In this document: positions 10,545-19,068 of the stretch, in pieces | How positions within the stretch are numbered: position 1 is the stretch's first letter | Layout: each line of letters begins with the position of its first letter | Assembly: GCF_018861905.1 (NCBI RefSeq) | Contig: NZ_JAHLDU010000001.1 | Span: forward strand, 310,001-374,000 | Reading direction: 5' to 3' | Length of the DNA stretch: 64,000 nucleotides | Origin: Clostridium sp. DSM 17811 | Lineage (GTDB): Bacteria > Bacillota > Clostridia > Clostridiales > Clostridiaceae | Made by a program: the position numbers and the translations under genes | Notes under the pieces: model-generated | Database searches by the model: none | Told to the model about the DNA's origin: nothing | The model's input: the letters and a program-made list of their open reading frames with translations, nothing else

Positions 10545-11348
10545 CTAAATTAATTTTGCTATAAAAGATATTACCTGTGCTGCTGGGATTAATAAAAACT
10601 GAGCTAATATTGTTCCTACTATTAATCCTCCAACAATAAAAATTATACATCTATCAAACTGTACCTGACTACACTCTCCATTTATTACATCATCCGTTAA
10701 AATTGATATAAATGGATCTATAAATATAACCATAAGTATTGTTGCACTACCATTTATAACAGCTGATAATGTGCTGCATGTGGTTCTTAATTCTGGATTT
10801 AAACATCCTGCATACAATGATGCCAAGACACCAACAGTCGATATAGAAAAAGCTATAGTATTAAGTAATATTATTTTTTTAGGCATTGTTTTGAAATTTT
10901 TCAATTGTGCAAAATTTTCTTTTCTAGGTTTTGTAACGCTACCTTTGAACTGCTCTATTCCTGATTTTGAGAAAGCATGCAGTAATAATTTAGGTATAGA
11001 ACGATTAATACTAAACGATTCTACTACTTTTCCAAAAACCTTTATAAACGTTGGCATAAGTGCTGAACCAATAATTGTTGCAACCGTTGTAGAAAATAGT
11101 ATCCACCTAAATGTAGATAATAAGCTCTGAGGGTTTCCTGTTTTTATAGTACTTTCAATTGTTTTAGCAAGTAACGGCGCTTGAATGCTGTTTGCAGTTC
11201 TAGAAACCAATGCAAAAATATTAAATACCGCAAAAGATACTGCTATTCTCCCTGTTCTTACCCCAACAATTCTAACGGAATAAGCTAACGTTGAAATTAT
11301 AGAAATGATTGTTGTAAGTATTAAAACTATTATTACTTGTGTAGACAT
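10545..11348 (-). CDS. amj: Lipid II flippase, Amj family (DUF2837)
   Basis: A 267-aa integral membrane protein with about six hydrophobic segments and the family N-terminus: SVRIVGVRTGRIAVSFA followed by FNIFALVSRTANSIQAP. In Bacillus subtilis Amj is the alternative lipid II flippase that can replace MurJ, carrying the peptidoglycan precursor across the membrane. A GGAGG site lies 7 nt before the ATG. It stands between a small secreted protein and uvrB, in a stretch of other wall and division genes. It is followed by the uvrB promoter region, so it is probably its own unit. The family assignment is by recognition of sequence pattern, without alignment. Confidence 0.82.
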   Translation of the reverse strand: MSTQVIIVLILTTIISIISTLAYSVRIVGVRTGRIAVSFAVFNIFALVSRTANSIQAPLLAKTIESTIKTGNPQSLLSTFRWILFSTTVATIIGSALMPTFIKVFGKVVESFSINRSIPKLLLHAFSKSGIEQFKGSVTKPRKENFAQLKNFKTMPKKIILLNTIAFSISTVGVLASLYAGCLNPELRTTCSTLSAVINGSATILMVIFIDPFISILTDDVINGECSQVQFDRCIIFIVGGLIVGTILAQFLLIPAAQVISFIAKLI

Positions 11349-11473
11349 TTATATTCCTCCATCAACTTTAGAATACAATTACGTATTTAATTATCGTTAT
11401 TTATAAACTTCATAATAACACACCTACCAAGTATATATTACTAATTATCCACTCTAATATAAATAAAATCTAT

Positions 11474-11504
11474 AAAAAGAATAGGGTACTAGGCCCCTAT
11501 TCTA
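11474..11504 (-). terminator. Terminator of the 11565-11993 gene
   Basis: On the minus strand AGAATAGGGG (from 11503) pairs with CCCTATTCT (ending at 11478), followed by a run of T. It lies about 60 bp after the stop codon. Confidence 0.75.
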
Positions 11505-11564
11505 TCATTTAGTACTGCTTTCATAATTGCGTCAATATTAATACTGCAATCAAAAGAAACTTTA

Positions 11565-11993
11565 TTAACCTTTCAATTTAAAATCTAGAACTTTTGACAA
11601 ATTATTTACATTGCCTTTGAAAGGGAAACAAAGTAGTTTATTATCATCTTCAAATATCATAAAAAATGGTGCATCATGCTGTGGAATTATTATAAAAACA
11701 TTATCTACAAGTGCGTTTAAACATTTTCCCTGTACCATAACAGCAGGGTAAATCGGAACTCTAATTGCATACCCATCATCCGTAAGAGGGTTATTTTTAG
11801 CATATAAACTATCCACATCCTTTATCGAGCTTACAACCATATTATGAATTTCATCATTTAACTGAACTACCTTTACTACCTTATCTTGTTTTGGATCAAA
11901 AATTTGAACATATTTAAATCCTATAGCAGAAGCCACTGTTGAATGCAATAACATAATAAATAAGGACATAATTATTAATATTTTTTTACTCAT
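11565..11993 (-). CDS. Small secreted protein of unknown function
   Basis: A 142-aa protein with a clear signal peptide (MSKKILIIMSLFIMLLHSTVASA, cleavage probably after ASA near residue 23). The mature part is about 120 aa, mixed in composition, with no cysteine-rich or repeat features, and I do not recognise a family. I start at the ATG at 11993, with GGGTGAT just upstream; two in-frame upstream starts overlap that site. The gene lies alone between amj and the foldback element behind the PDZ-protein gene, with a perfect palindrome 26 bp upstream and its own terminator. Confidence 0.75.
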   Translation of the reverse strand: MSKKILIIMSLFIMLLHSTVASAIGFKYVQIFDPKQDKVVKVVQLNDEIHNMVVSSIKDVDSLYAKNNPLTDDGYAIRVPIYPAVMVQGKCLNALVDNVFIIIPQHDAPFFMIFEDDNKLLCFPFKGNVNNLSKVLDFKLKG

Positions 11994-12019
11994 AAACATC
12001 ACCCGTTATTAATATCCCC

Positions 12020-12064
12020 ATAATAAATATATATATGTTGCAATAACATATATATATTTATTAT
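12020..12064. repeat. Perfect 20-bp AT-rich inverted repeat
   Basis: The arms 12020-12039 and 12045-12064 are fully complementary around a 5-nt loop. It lies 26 bp upstream of the small secreted-protein start and just beyond the foldback element. There is no T-run, so it may be an operator or a processing hairpin rather than a terminator. Confidence 0.6.
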
Positions 12065-12082
12065 GAATTCTATACTTTTCTT

Positions 12083-12297
12083 AGAGAATGCTAACAAAAG
12101 TATATATTGCGCATAATACGTTTGAACAAGCCTTAGTAATTCTTAATTTATTTTATTTTCAGATGCGTGAAGAAAAATGCATGTTTGAGTGAAGCGAGTT
12201 TGCATTTTTTAGCAACTGAAAACAAAATGAATTTTAGAATTACTTAGCGATGTGAACGTATTTCAGCAATATATACTTTTAGTTGTAGAATTCTCTA
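12083..12297. repeat. Foldback element, second family (single copy)
   Basis: A 215-bp imperfect palindrome. Outer arms 12083-12110 and 12266-12297 match closely (AAGTATATATTGC against GCAATATATACTT). Inner arms follow (GTAATTCT near 12136 against AGAATTAC near 12236, then TTTTCAG at 12156 against CTGAAAA at 12215). The core carries a short hairpin AAAATGCA / TGCATTTT around GAGTGAAGCGAG. It begins 22 bp after the stop of the PDZ-protein gene and has no coding potential. It shares no sequence with the other element family but the same design: long arms, structured core, just 3' of a gene. Confidence 0.8.
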
Positions 12298-12318
12298 TGA
12301 AAGATTTAAAACTCATCT

Positions 12319-13707
12319 TTATTTTTTGTCTTGATCTTGATTTTGGTCTTGATTTTGATCTTGACCTTTGTTTTGATCTTCCTCTTGTTTTATGTCTTTA
12401 TCTTGTTTTATGTCTTTATCTTTATCTTTATTTTTTATTTTGTCAATTACCTCTTTAAATGTCTCATCATTCATATTAACTATAGCGGTATCTTTAGGTA
12501 TCTCCCTAGGTACTATTACTATTCCTAGCCTTTTGTTCGAAGCTATATTGCTATAATTTACATTTTTAAGATCTCCAAAGGGTTTCTTAATTTTTAAAGA
12601 TAGCGAACTAAAATTCCCTTTAATTATATTAAAGATTTCTTCCTCAGCCTCTATTGCTTTACCATTAAGCTCAACTATCAAGTCTCCACTTTCAATTCCC
12701 ATTTGAAAAGCAGGAGATTTAGGGGCTACTGCAAGAACCATAATTCCCTCATCACTACTGCTAAATTTAGGTTTCATCGTGAACTCCATATGCTTTTCTA
12801 GTCTAAGCATTGCCTCGTGTACTACTGCCGCAAATATTAGAATAAAAAATTTATACGCCGTACCTAATACTGCGAGTTGTGCTACGGCTGTTAGCGATAA
12901 TCCATAAACCATAATTAAAGCACCTGAAGTAAGAGTCTTCGCCCTCTTACTCTTAGTAAACGTAATGCCACTATAACCTATGACCCCATACAATGCAATC
13001 GAGGCTATAACCGAATTCTTCACAATTTGATCTATTATATCACCCTTTATTAAATGTCTCCATTCAGGGATCATTACGCTCTGTCCAACCACTAAATTCG
13101 ATGAAGTTGCACTTAAAAGTATAAGTAGTGCAATCGGTAACGCCCAGTATCTTTTTAATGCGAACCCACCAACAATTTTGTTATCTCTGTTGGTAAATAC
13201 CGGAATAGCTCCTCTTGAACCATCTATCATTACTAGACTTCCCTCTACAATATGTAATATTCCAACCAGTGTCATTAAAGTCAAAATATCAATGTTTATA
13301 ACATCTAATTGTGGCATATTTAATTTATTGGCTGCATATTTAAACAATAAACTGGCTATACCTAGTATTGCACCAGAATAAGAAAAGCAAATAAATCTAG
13401 GCTTAAATGCCATAAAAAATAACGAAACCATAAACAATAAATAAATGTTTGAGTTTTCATCAAAAACTAATCCTGCGTACGTAAATATTAGACTAGCTGC
13501 AGCCCCAGCAAAAATACCTATTACAATTTGAGAAATAGTTAATTCAAATGGTGAGTCTAAACTTTCTCCCATTATCATCTTCTGCATAGCAGCAATTTTC
13601 TTGTTTTTATTATAAAAAATCAATGCAATCATTATTAAAATAAACGCATTTGAAGGGTCCGCAATTGCATATGCAACTGCTCTTAAAGTATGTATTGCAA
13701 TCTCCAT
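12319..13707 (-). CDS. PDZ-domain multi-span membrane protein (MinJ-like)
   Basis: A 462-aa protein with about eight to ten membrane segments followed by a PDZ domain (about 340-410, containing APKSPAFQMGIESGDLIVEL). It resembles the membrane-plus-PDZ plan of MinJ, the Bacillus topological factor linking DivIVA and MinD at poles and septa. Its place directly after ftsEX and ctpA supports a division or envelope role. I start at 13707 behind GGGAGGAG; an upstream in-frame TTG at 13785 lies inside the ctpA terminator. The last 35 or so residues are a degenerate Lys/Asp/Gln/Asn tail built from short DNA repeats. The MinJ label is by domain plan only. Confidence 0.8.
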   Translation of the reverse strand: MEIAIHTLRAVAYAIADPSNAFILIMIALIFYNKNKKIAAMQKMIMGESLDSPFELTISQIVIGIFAGAAASLIFTYAGLVFDENSNIYLLFMVSLFFMAFKPRFICFSYSGAILGIASLLFKYAANKLNMPQLDVINIDILTLMTLVGILHIVEGSLVMIDGSRGAIPVFTNRDNKIVGGFALKRYWALPIALLILLSATSSNLVVGQSVMIPEWRHLIKGDIIDQIVKNSVIASIALYGVIGYSGITFTKSKRAKTLTSGALIMVYGLSLTAVAQLAVLGTAYKFFILIFAAVVHEAMLRLEKHMEFTMKPKFSSSDEGIMVLAVAPKSPAFQMGIESGDLIVELNGKAIEAEEEIFNIIKGNFSSLSLKIKKPFGDLKNVNYSNIASNKRLGIVIVPREIPKDTAIVNMNDETFKEVIDKIKNKDKDKDIKQDKDIKQEEDQNKGQDQNQDQNQDQDKK

Positions 13708-13782
13708 TGGATAAAATTCTCCTCCCATATTAATGAAGTTTATTAAAGTAATAGCCTCATTAACAAAAATGTTCTTAAAAAC

Positions 13783-13813
13783 CAAATATCTACCATATTA
13801 TTGGTAGATATTT
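13783..13813 (-). terminator. Terminator after ctpA
   Basis: AAATATCTACCA (13784-13795) and TGGTAGATATTT (13802-13813) form a perfect 12-bp stem, followed on the minus strand by GGTTTTT. It lies just past the ctpA stop. Confidence 0.85.
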
Positions 13814-13821
13814 GTTAATTA

Positions 13822-15102
13822 TTACTTGATTTTATCCGTAGCTATCTCCAAAGCTTTTTTAAATTGTGGATCTAAAGCTCTATTATATACCTTCTCTTTA
13901 AGTGCTTGTGGATACACTACTGCCACTCCTGGTTTAATTCCAATATGCTGTATATTTTCACCATTTGGAGTATAATATTTTGATATAGTTACCTTTAATG
14001 CAGTACCATCATTAAACCCACTATTACTTCCAGAAAGCATAGTTTGAACTATACCCTTACCAAAGGTTTTTTCTCCAACCAGCGTACCAACTTTATAGTC
14101 TCTTATAGCACCTGCAAAAATTTCTGAAGCACTTGCTGATCCCGAATCCGTTAGTACAGTTAATGGCATTCCTATTGCTATGCCACCCTTTGACTTATAC
14201 TCAGTTTTTTTCTTGTTTTTGTCTATTGTATATACTATATTCTTTCCCTTAGGTACGAAATTAGATGTTAATTCTACAACCTGATCTAAAAGTCCGCCTG
14301 GATTCCCTCTTTCATCTACTATTAAACTCTTCATTCCCTTACTTTGTAATTCCGCTAATTTTTTATTGAAATTAGCAGCAGTATGTTCATCAAACATTGT
14401 AAGTTGGATATATCCAATTTTATTTGGTAACATCTCACCCTTAACTGTTACTAAATCGATAGTAGCACGTTTCATATTAACATTAAAATTAGCTTTTCCT
14501 TTTCTACTAAGTGTTAATGTAACTGCCCCGCCTTCTTTACCTTTCATCATAGCAACTGCCTTTTCTAATTCTTTCCCAGTCACTTCAGTTGAATTAACCT
14601 TTTTTATGATATCCCCAGAAATTATTCCTGCCTTTTTAGCTGGTGAATCATCAAATGTTGAAATTACAACTATGTTATCGTCTTTAACTCCCACTTGTAG
14701 ACCAAGACCAGTGTAAGCACCTACTGTTGTAGTATTAAAATCTGTATACTCTTTTTTGTTCATGAAAACTGTATAAGGATCATTTAAGGAATTAGTCATA
14801 CCCTTTATAGCTCCCTCTACTAAAACATCATCACTAATTTTACCATCATAATACTGATATAATTTATTCCTGACTAAAAATAGTTTTTGGAACTTTAATA
14901 CTTGTTCATAATCATCTCTTGCAATTATTACTTTACCGTTTGGGGTTCCTAAAGAAATCTGATTTGAAACAAACAAAGTTATACAATTAGTAATAATAAG
15001 TAACACTACAATCCATATAATTTGTTTCTTTTTTCTCCCTTTAAATCCTTCACTATCATTTCCAACAGTTTTAAAACTATTAAACTTATTTTCATCACTC
15101 AT
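13822..15102 (-). CDS. S41-family carboxy-terminal processing protease (CtpA/CtpB)
   Basis: A membrane-anchored serine protease (426 aa) that trims proteins outside the membrane. It has one N-terminal membrane segment (about 24-45), a PDZ domain (about 95-185, GLGLQVGV to PAKKAGIISGDII) that positions substrate C-termini, and the S41 catalytic core with nucleophile Ser in DSGSASASEIFAG and the general-base Lys in EKTFGKGIVQT. The start at 15102 follows AGAGGTG with a 6-nt gap. It sits between ftsX and the PDZ membrane protein, the usual clostridial order. In Bacillus, CtpB acts in the SpoIVF signalling protease cascade of sporulation; I cannot say whether this one does. Confidence 0.94.
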   Translation of the reverse strand: MSDENKFNSFKTVGNDSEGFKGRKKKQIIWIVVLLIITNCITLFVSNQISLGTPNGKVIIARDDYEQVLKFQKLFLVRNKLYQYYDGKISDDVLVEGAIKGMTNSLNDPYTVFMNKKEYTDFNTTTVGAYTGLGLQVGVKDDNIVVISTFDDSPAKKAGIISGDIIKKVNSTEVTGKELEKAVAMMKGKEGGAVTLTLSRKGKANFNVNMKRATIDLVTVKGEMLPNKIGYIQLTMFDEHTAANFNKKLAELQSKGMKSLIVDERGNPGGLLDQVVELTSNFVPKGKNIVYTIDKNKKKTEYKSKGGIAIGMPLTVLTDSGSASASEIFAGAIRDYKVGTLVGEKTFGKGIVQTMLSGSNSGFNDGTALKVTISKYYTPNGENIQHIGIKPGVAVVYPQALKEKVYNRALDPQFKKALEIATDKIK

Positions 15103-15190
15103 TTTATACACCTCTTTGTGATTCTCTATATATTATTATGTAATTATATATAATTTATAACACTAATATTAAATAAACATATTTAACGAC

Positions 15191-15222
15191 ATTTTAGAAG
15201 GGAACTAATTCCCTTCTAAAAT
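15191..15222 (-). terminator. Terminator after ftsX
   Basis: ATTTTAGAAGGGAA (15191-15204) and TTCCCTTCTAAAAT (15209-15222) form a 14-bp stem with a 4-nt loop between the ftsX stop and the ctpA start, so ctpA probably has its own promoter. Confidence 0.75.
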
Positions 15223-15295
15223 CGTTAGTTTTAAAGTTTCTATAATATAAATAGCTTCGCATATCATTAAAAACTTTACAAATTAAACTTTAATA

Positions 15296-16180
15296 TTATA
15301 CAATCAAGAACTTTCTTATTGATATAGAACTTCCTAACGCTCCAATAATTAAGCCACCTAACATAAACTGCCATAAAGTTGTGCTTAATATAATATAAGG
15401 ATTAATTAATGTAATTCCGAGTAACGCACTAGTAACCTTCTCAAAAACTAGTTTATAAGCATAATACAATACCCCAGTAGAAATAATTGCTCCTGATATG
15501 CCAAGAAGCATTCCTTCAATAATAAACGGCCATCTTATGAACCAATCAGTTGCACCAACGAATTTCATAATTCCTATTTCTTTTTTTCTAGAGTATACTG
15601 TAAGTTTAATTGTGTTTCCAATTAAAAATAAAGATACACTTATTAGGATTGCAAATAATACACTCCCTACAATTTTAAGAGTATTCGTTATTTTTATAAC
15701 CTTATCAACGATTTCCCGTCCATCCTTAATTTTCTCTATACCTTTTAATCCAGTAGCAGCCTTAACAACATTACTTATCATCTCAGGCTTTTCTACCTTT
15801 ACAACATATGCAGTTGGAAAAACTTTTTCCATTCCTTTAGTTAAGGATTCGTTTTCCTTACCAAATTGTTTCTTTGCATTGTTTAGTGCATCATTCTTAT
15901 CTTCAAACTTAATACTTGAAACTCCCTCTACTCCATTCAAAGTTCTTTCTACAGCTGACTTGTCTGCTATTGTTATATTATCTTTAAGATAAACCGTAGC
16001 TTCAAGCTTAGCTCCTAACTCCTGAACTCCTGCGTTAACATTAAAAACAATTAGCAAAAATACGCCTAAAATAAATAGCGTAGCTGCAACTGTAGCTACC
16101 GACGCTATACTAACGGTTTTATTTCTTTTTAAACTCTTTAAAGCATCCATGATAAAATATTTAATTGTACTAATCTTCAT
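15296..16180 (-). CDS. ftsX: Cell-division ABC transporter permease FtsX
   Basis: A 294-aa membrane protein with the FtsX plan: a short cytoplasmic N-terminus, one membrane segment (about 22-45), an extracellular domain of about 120 residues, and three further membrane segments near the C-terminus. Its first 11 nt overlap the end of ftsE, so the two are translationally coupled. FtsEX is not a true transporter: ATP use in FtsE is passed through FtsX to activate peptidoglycan hydrolases outside the cell (in Bacillus, CwlO). No obvious hydrolase partner is adjacent, although the linked CtpA and PDZ proteins are envelope factors. Confidence 0.95.
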   Translation of the reverse strand: MKISTIKYFIMDALKSLKRNKTVSIASVATVAATLFILGVFLLIVFNVNAGVQELGAKLEATVYLKDNITIADKSAVERTLNGVEGVSSIKFEDKNDALNNAKKQFGKENESLTKGMEKVFPTAYVVKVEKPEMISNVVKAATGLKGIEKIKDGREIVDKVIKITNTLKIVGSVLFAILISVSLFLIGNTIKLTVYSRKKEIGIMKFVGATDWFIRWPFIIEGMLLGISGAIISTGVLYYAYKLVFEKVTSALLGITLINPYIILSTTLWQFMLGGLIIGALGSSISIRKFLIV

Positions 16181-16856
16181 AACCGTATCTTCCCCTCTGC
16201 TCGTCTCTAACTAAAACACCTTTTTCTATAGCGAGCACTCTTTTCTTCATAGCATCCACTATATTCTTAGCATGCGTTGCCATAACTACAGTGGTACCTG
16301 CTTTGTTAATATCATTTAAAATATCCATAATTCCTAATGCAGTTTCTGGATCTAAATTTCCTGTTGGCTCATCTGCTATTAGCAAAGTGGGATTATTTAC
16401 TATAGCCCTTGCAAGAGAAACTCTTTGTTTTTCTCCACCTGAAATTTCATTAGGGAAAGCCATATGTTTTTTCGACAGTCCAACTAAATCTAAGACATAA
16501 GGTACCCTTTTTCTAATATCCTTTGCAGAACATTCTGTAGCCCTGAGTGCGAATGCCACATTTTCATAAACATTTAAGGTATCAATTAATCTAAAATCCT
16601 GGAAAACCACTCCAATCTTTCTTCTGTAATACGGTATATTCTTTCTAAGTATGTTTGTTATATCTACATCATTTATAATAACACTACCTGTAGTTGGTTC
16701 TACCTCTTTTAAAAGTATTTTAACAAAAGTAGATTTACCCGCTCCACTAGGTCCTACAAGGAATACAAATTCCCCCTTTTCAATCGTAATGTCAATATTC
16801 GATAAAGCTATTACATTATTATCATAAATCTTAGTTACTTTTTTCACTTGTATCAT
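16170..16856 (-). CDS. ftsE: Cell-division ABC transporter ATPase FtsE
   Basis: A 228-aa ABC ATPase with Walker A (GPSGAGKST near residue 36), Q-loop (VFQDFRLI), signature (ISGGEKQRVSLARA), Walker B (LLIADEPTGNLD) and the switch histidine (MATHAKNI). The FtsE-type Q-loop and the overlap with ftsX make the assignment secure. AAGGAG precedes the ATG by 8 nt. About 250 bp without a gene lie upstream, so this is likely the first gene of the ftsEX unit. Confidence 0.96.
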   Translation of the reverse strand: MIQVKKVTKIYDNNVIALSNIDITIEKGEFVFLVGPSGAGKSTFVKILLKEVEPTTGSVIINDVDITNILRKNIPYYRRKIGVVFQDFRLIDTLNVYENVAFALRATECSAKDIRKRVPYVLDLVGLSKKHMAFPNEISGGEKQRVSLARAIVNNPTLLIADEPTGNLDPETALGIMDILNDINKAGTTVVMATHAKNIVDAMKKRVLAIEKGVLVRDEQRGRYGYED

Positions 16857-17070
16857 ATTAAAATCTCCTTACCACGTTTATATAATCATTACAGTAAAAT
16901 CATTAATAACATTATAACATAATGACAATGCCTTAATAAATTTTAATATAAAAATTTCGTGAATATTCTTTAAATTATTATGTATTCTAGTAGTAAGCTC
17001 ACCCTTTATGATAAGAACTTCTACATTATTTTATTATTTCTCTATTTTAATAACCTCTATATAGTTCAAT

Positions 17071-17107
17071 AAAATAGATAAGGGCATTAAATACCCTTAT
17101 CTATTTT
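17071..17107 (-). terminator. Terminator overlapping the mazF stop codon
   Basis: AAAATAGATAAGGG (17071-17084) pairs with CCCTTATCTATTTT (17094-17107). The upstream arm includes two bases of the mazF stop codon. Confidence 0.7.
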
Positions 17108-17453
17108 ATAAACCTACACTTATCAAAAGTGCTGTATCTACTTTTTTCATATCACCATCAGTCATGTGACCAATTTTTTCTTTTAATCTTTTTTTATCCA
17201 ATGTTCTTATTTGTTCCAGCAAAACCACAGAATCTTTGTTTAGACCATACTCTTCTGAAGAAATTTCAACATGAGTAGGGAGTTTTGCTTTATTTATCTG
17301 AGAAGTAATAGCTGCAATAATAATAGTGGGACTGTACTTGTTGCCGATGTCATTTTGAAGTATAATTACTGGTCTAATCCCGCCTTGCTCTGAGCCTACA
17401 ACCGGGCTCAGATCAGCATAAAATATATCTCCTCTTTTTACTATTGTTGTCAT
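17106..17453 (-). CDS. mazF: Type II toxin MazF (EndoA) endoribonuclease
   Basis: A 115-aa PemK/MazF toxin, the sequence-specific mRNA endonuclease of a toxin-antitoxin pair. The family N-terminus [20 protein letters not shown] is complete, followed by RPVIILQND and the [15 protein letters not shown] segment. I start at the ATG at 17453 behind GGAGAGTGAT; this overlaps the antitoxin frame by 41 nt, so translation of the two is coupled. A longer open frame exists upstream but lies inside antitoxin coding sequence. The acpS, lipoprotein, alr, antitoxin, toxin order matches the Bacillus ndoAI-ndoA locus, so this is the chromosomal core copy rather than a plasmid-type module. Confidence 0.95.
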   Translation of the reverse strand: MTTIVKRGDIFYADLSPVVGSEQGGIRPVIILQNDIGNKYSPTIIIAAITSQINKAKLPTHVEISSEEYGLNKDSVVLLEQIRTLDKKRLKEKIGHMTDGDMKKVDTALLISVGL

Positions 17454-17733
17454 TTGACAAATCACTCTCCGAAAGCTTAACTTCGTATTCTTTAAACTCT
17501 TTAATATCTTTTTCAAAACCCATATTAGCTATTTTTAAATTTAACTCAGCCATTTCTAAATATCCTTGTTTCATTCTATCTATATAATTAAGTCTTTTCT
17601 TTTCCTCAATATATAGTATTATAGCATCCCTAATAAATACACTTCTTTTTTTACAATCTTTTTTAAGTGTCTTATTAAATTCAATGTAAAGTTCCTCCGA
17701 GAGGTTTATTACTAATTTCTTTGAAGTCGACAT
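17413..17733 (-). CDS. Antitoxin of the MazEF (EndoAI) pair
   Basis: A 106-aa protein with an N-terminal ribbon-helix-helix region ([18 protein letters not shown] to [18 protein letters not shown]) that should bind DNA as a dimer and autorepress the operon. A charged C-terminal tail probably wraps and blocks the toxin. It has the EndoAI plan rather than the AbrB-fold MazE of Escherichia coli. AGGAGG lies 13 nt before the ATG, a long gap. It is followed by the toxin with a 41-nt overlap and preceded by alr after about 140 bp. Confidence 0.88.
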   Translation of the reverse strand: MSTSKKLVINLSEELYIEFNKTLKKDCKKRSVFIRDAIILYIEEKKRLNYIDRMKQGYLEMAELNLKIANMGFEKDIKEFKEYEVKLSESDLSNDNNSKKRRYILC

Positions 17734-17870
17734 AGAAAATTTAATACCTCCTATTTAGTAAAACAACAATATGTATAAAATTATTATAATTCAATCTATG
17801 TCAATCTGTCAAAGAAATTATTCGTTTTTTCGCCTTTTTTCAACAAGTTATTTTACATAAAATGGTATTA

Positions 17871-19031
17871 TTATACATACTCTTTTATCTTTACAACTTC
17901 ACCTTGCTTGATATATACTCTCGGAACTCTTTTCCCAATCATACAAACTATCTCATAACTTATAGTATCTATTAGTCCGCCGACAATGTCTGCATTAAAT
18001 TTATTATTTCCATCTTCACCTATTAGTATAACCTCGTCCCCAACTTTTACTTCATTGATCCTTGTAATATCGATCATGCACTGATCCATACAAATTTTCC
18101 CTATAACTGGAGCAAATTCACCTTTTATAATAACCTTTGCCTTTTGAAATAAAAGCCGTGTATATCCATCAGCATAACCAATTGGAAGTGTTGCTATAAC
18201 ACTTTCTTTATCTGTTTTATATTTTCTTCCGTAACCCACATATTCTCCAGGTGGCAACGTTTTTATATGTACAACATTTGTTTTTAAAGTCATGACTGGT
18301 AATAAATCTAACTTTTCCTTATTTACCTCATCAGATGGATAGTAACCATAAATTATTATTCCTGGCCGTACTGCCTCATAATGGATTTCAGGTAAATCTA
18401 TGATAGCTGCACTATTGGCAATATGTCTTGTGTTTATGTAAACTTTTTTTGCTTTTAATTTTTGATAAAACTCATCAAATTTTTCCACTTGGATATTAGT
18501 ATATGTCTTATCTTTTTCATCTGCAGTTGAAAAATGGCAAAAAATTCCTTCCAAAGTTATGTTAGGTAATAAACTTATCTTATATACCTCTTGTACACTT
18601 TCATCATTTGGTAAAAAACCTATTCTACCCATCCCTGTATCTAGGGCTATGTGTATTTTTGCTATTTTATTTTCGTCTTGAGCCATCTTTGATAATTGTT
18701 TTGCAAATTCATATGAAAATACAGTTTGTTCAATATCATATTTTAATAAATTGTCTATAAGTTCCGGTGGCGTAAAACCTAATATCATTATTGGGCATTC
18801 TATACCCGAGCGCCTGAGTTCCATTGCTTCACTTAACATTGCAACGGCTAAACTATCTGCACCATTTTCAAGTAGTACTGGGGCTACATCTACAGCCCCA
18901 TGCCCATAAGCGTCTGCCTTTACAACTGCCATAATTTTTTTACTTTTCGTTATTCGTCTAATCTCACGCATGTTATGTGCTAGTTTATCTAAATCAACCT
19001 CAGCCCATGCTGGTCTTAAATGTTTAAACAT
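17871..19031 (-). CDS. alr: Alanine racemase
   Basis: A PLP-dependent enzyme making D-alanine for peptidoglycan. The 386-aa protein has the N-terminal TIM-barrel with the PLP lysine in MAVVKADAYGHG and the C-terminal beta domain with the catalytic tyrosine in YVGYGRKY. The start at 19031 follows GAGGTGA; an earlier in-frame GTG overlaps that site. It lies 38 bp after the GerS-like lipoprotein gene, so they are likely co-transcribed. The same gene pair is found as gerS-alr2 in Clostridioides difficile and ydcC-alrA in Bacillus. Confidence 0.96.
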   Translation of the reverse strand: MFKHLRPAWAEVDLDKLAHNMREIRRITKSKKIMAVVKADAYGHGAVDVAPVLLENGADSLAVAMLSEAMELRRSGIECPIMILGFTPPELIDNLLKYDIEQTVFSYEFAKQLSKMAQDENKIAKIHIALDTGMGRIGFLPNDESVQEVYKISLLPNITLEGIFCHFSTADEKDKTYTNIQVEKFDEFYQKLKAKKVYINTRHIANSAAIIDLPEIHYEAVRPGIIIYGYYPSDEVNKEKLDLLPVMTLKTNVVHIKTLPPGEYVGYGRKYKTDKESVIATLPIGYADGYTRLLFQKAKVIIKGEFAPVIGKICMDQCMIDITRINEVKVGDEVILIGEDGNNKFNADIVGGLIDTISYEIVCMIGKRVPRVYIKQGEVVKIKEYV

Positions 19032-19068
19032 TACCTTCACCTCATTTGTTACTAAAATTTAATATACA

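Noticed and set aside
13708-13785. N-terminal extension of the PDZ membrane protein from a TTG at 13785
   Set aside because: The extension would start inside the ctpA terminator; a ribosome site supports the ATG at 13707.
17454-17516. Longer MazF beginning upstream of 17453
   Set aside because: The extra codons are the antitoxin 3' end in another frame; MazF homology begins at MTTIVKRGD and has its own ribosome site.
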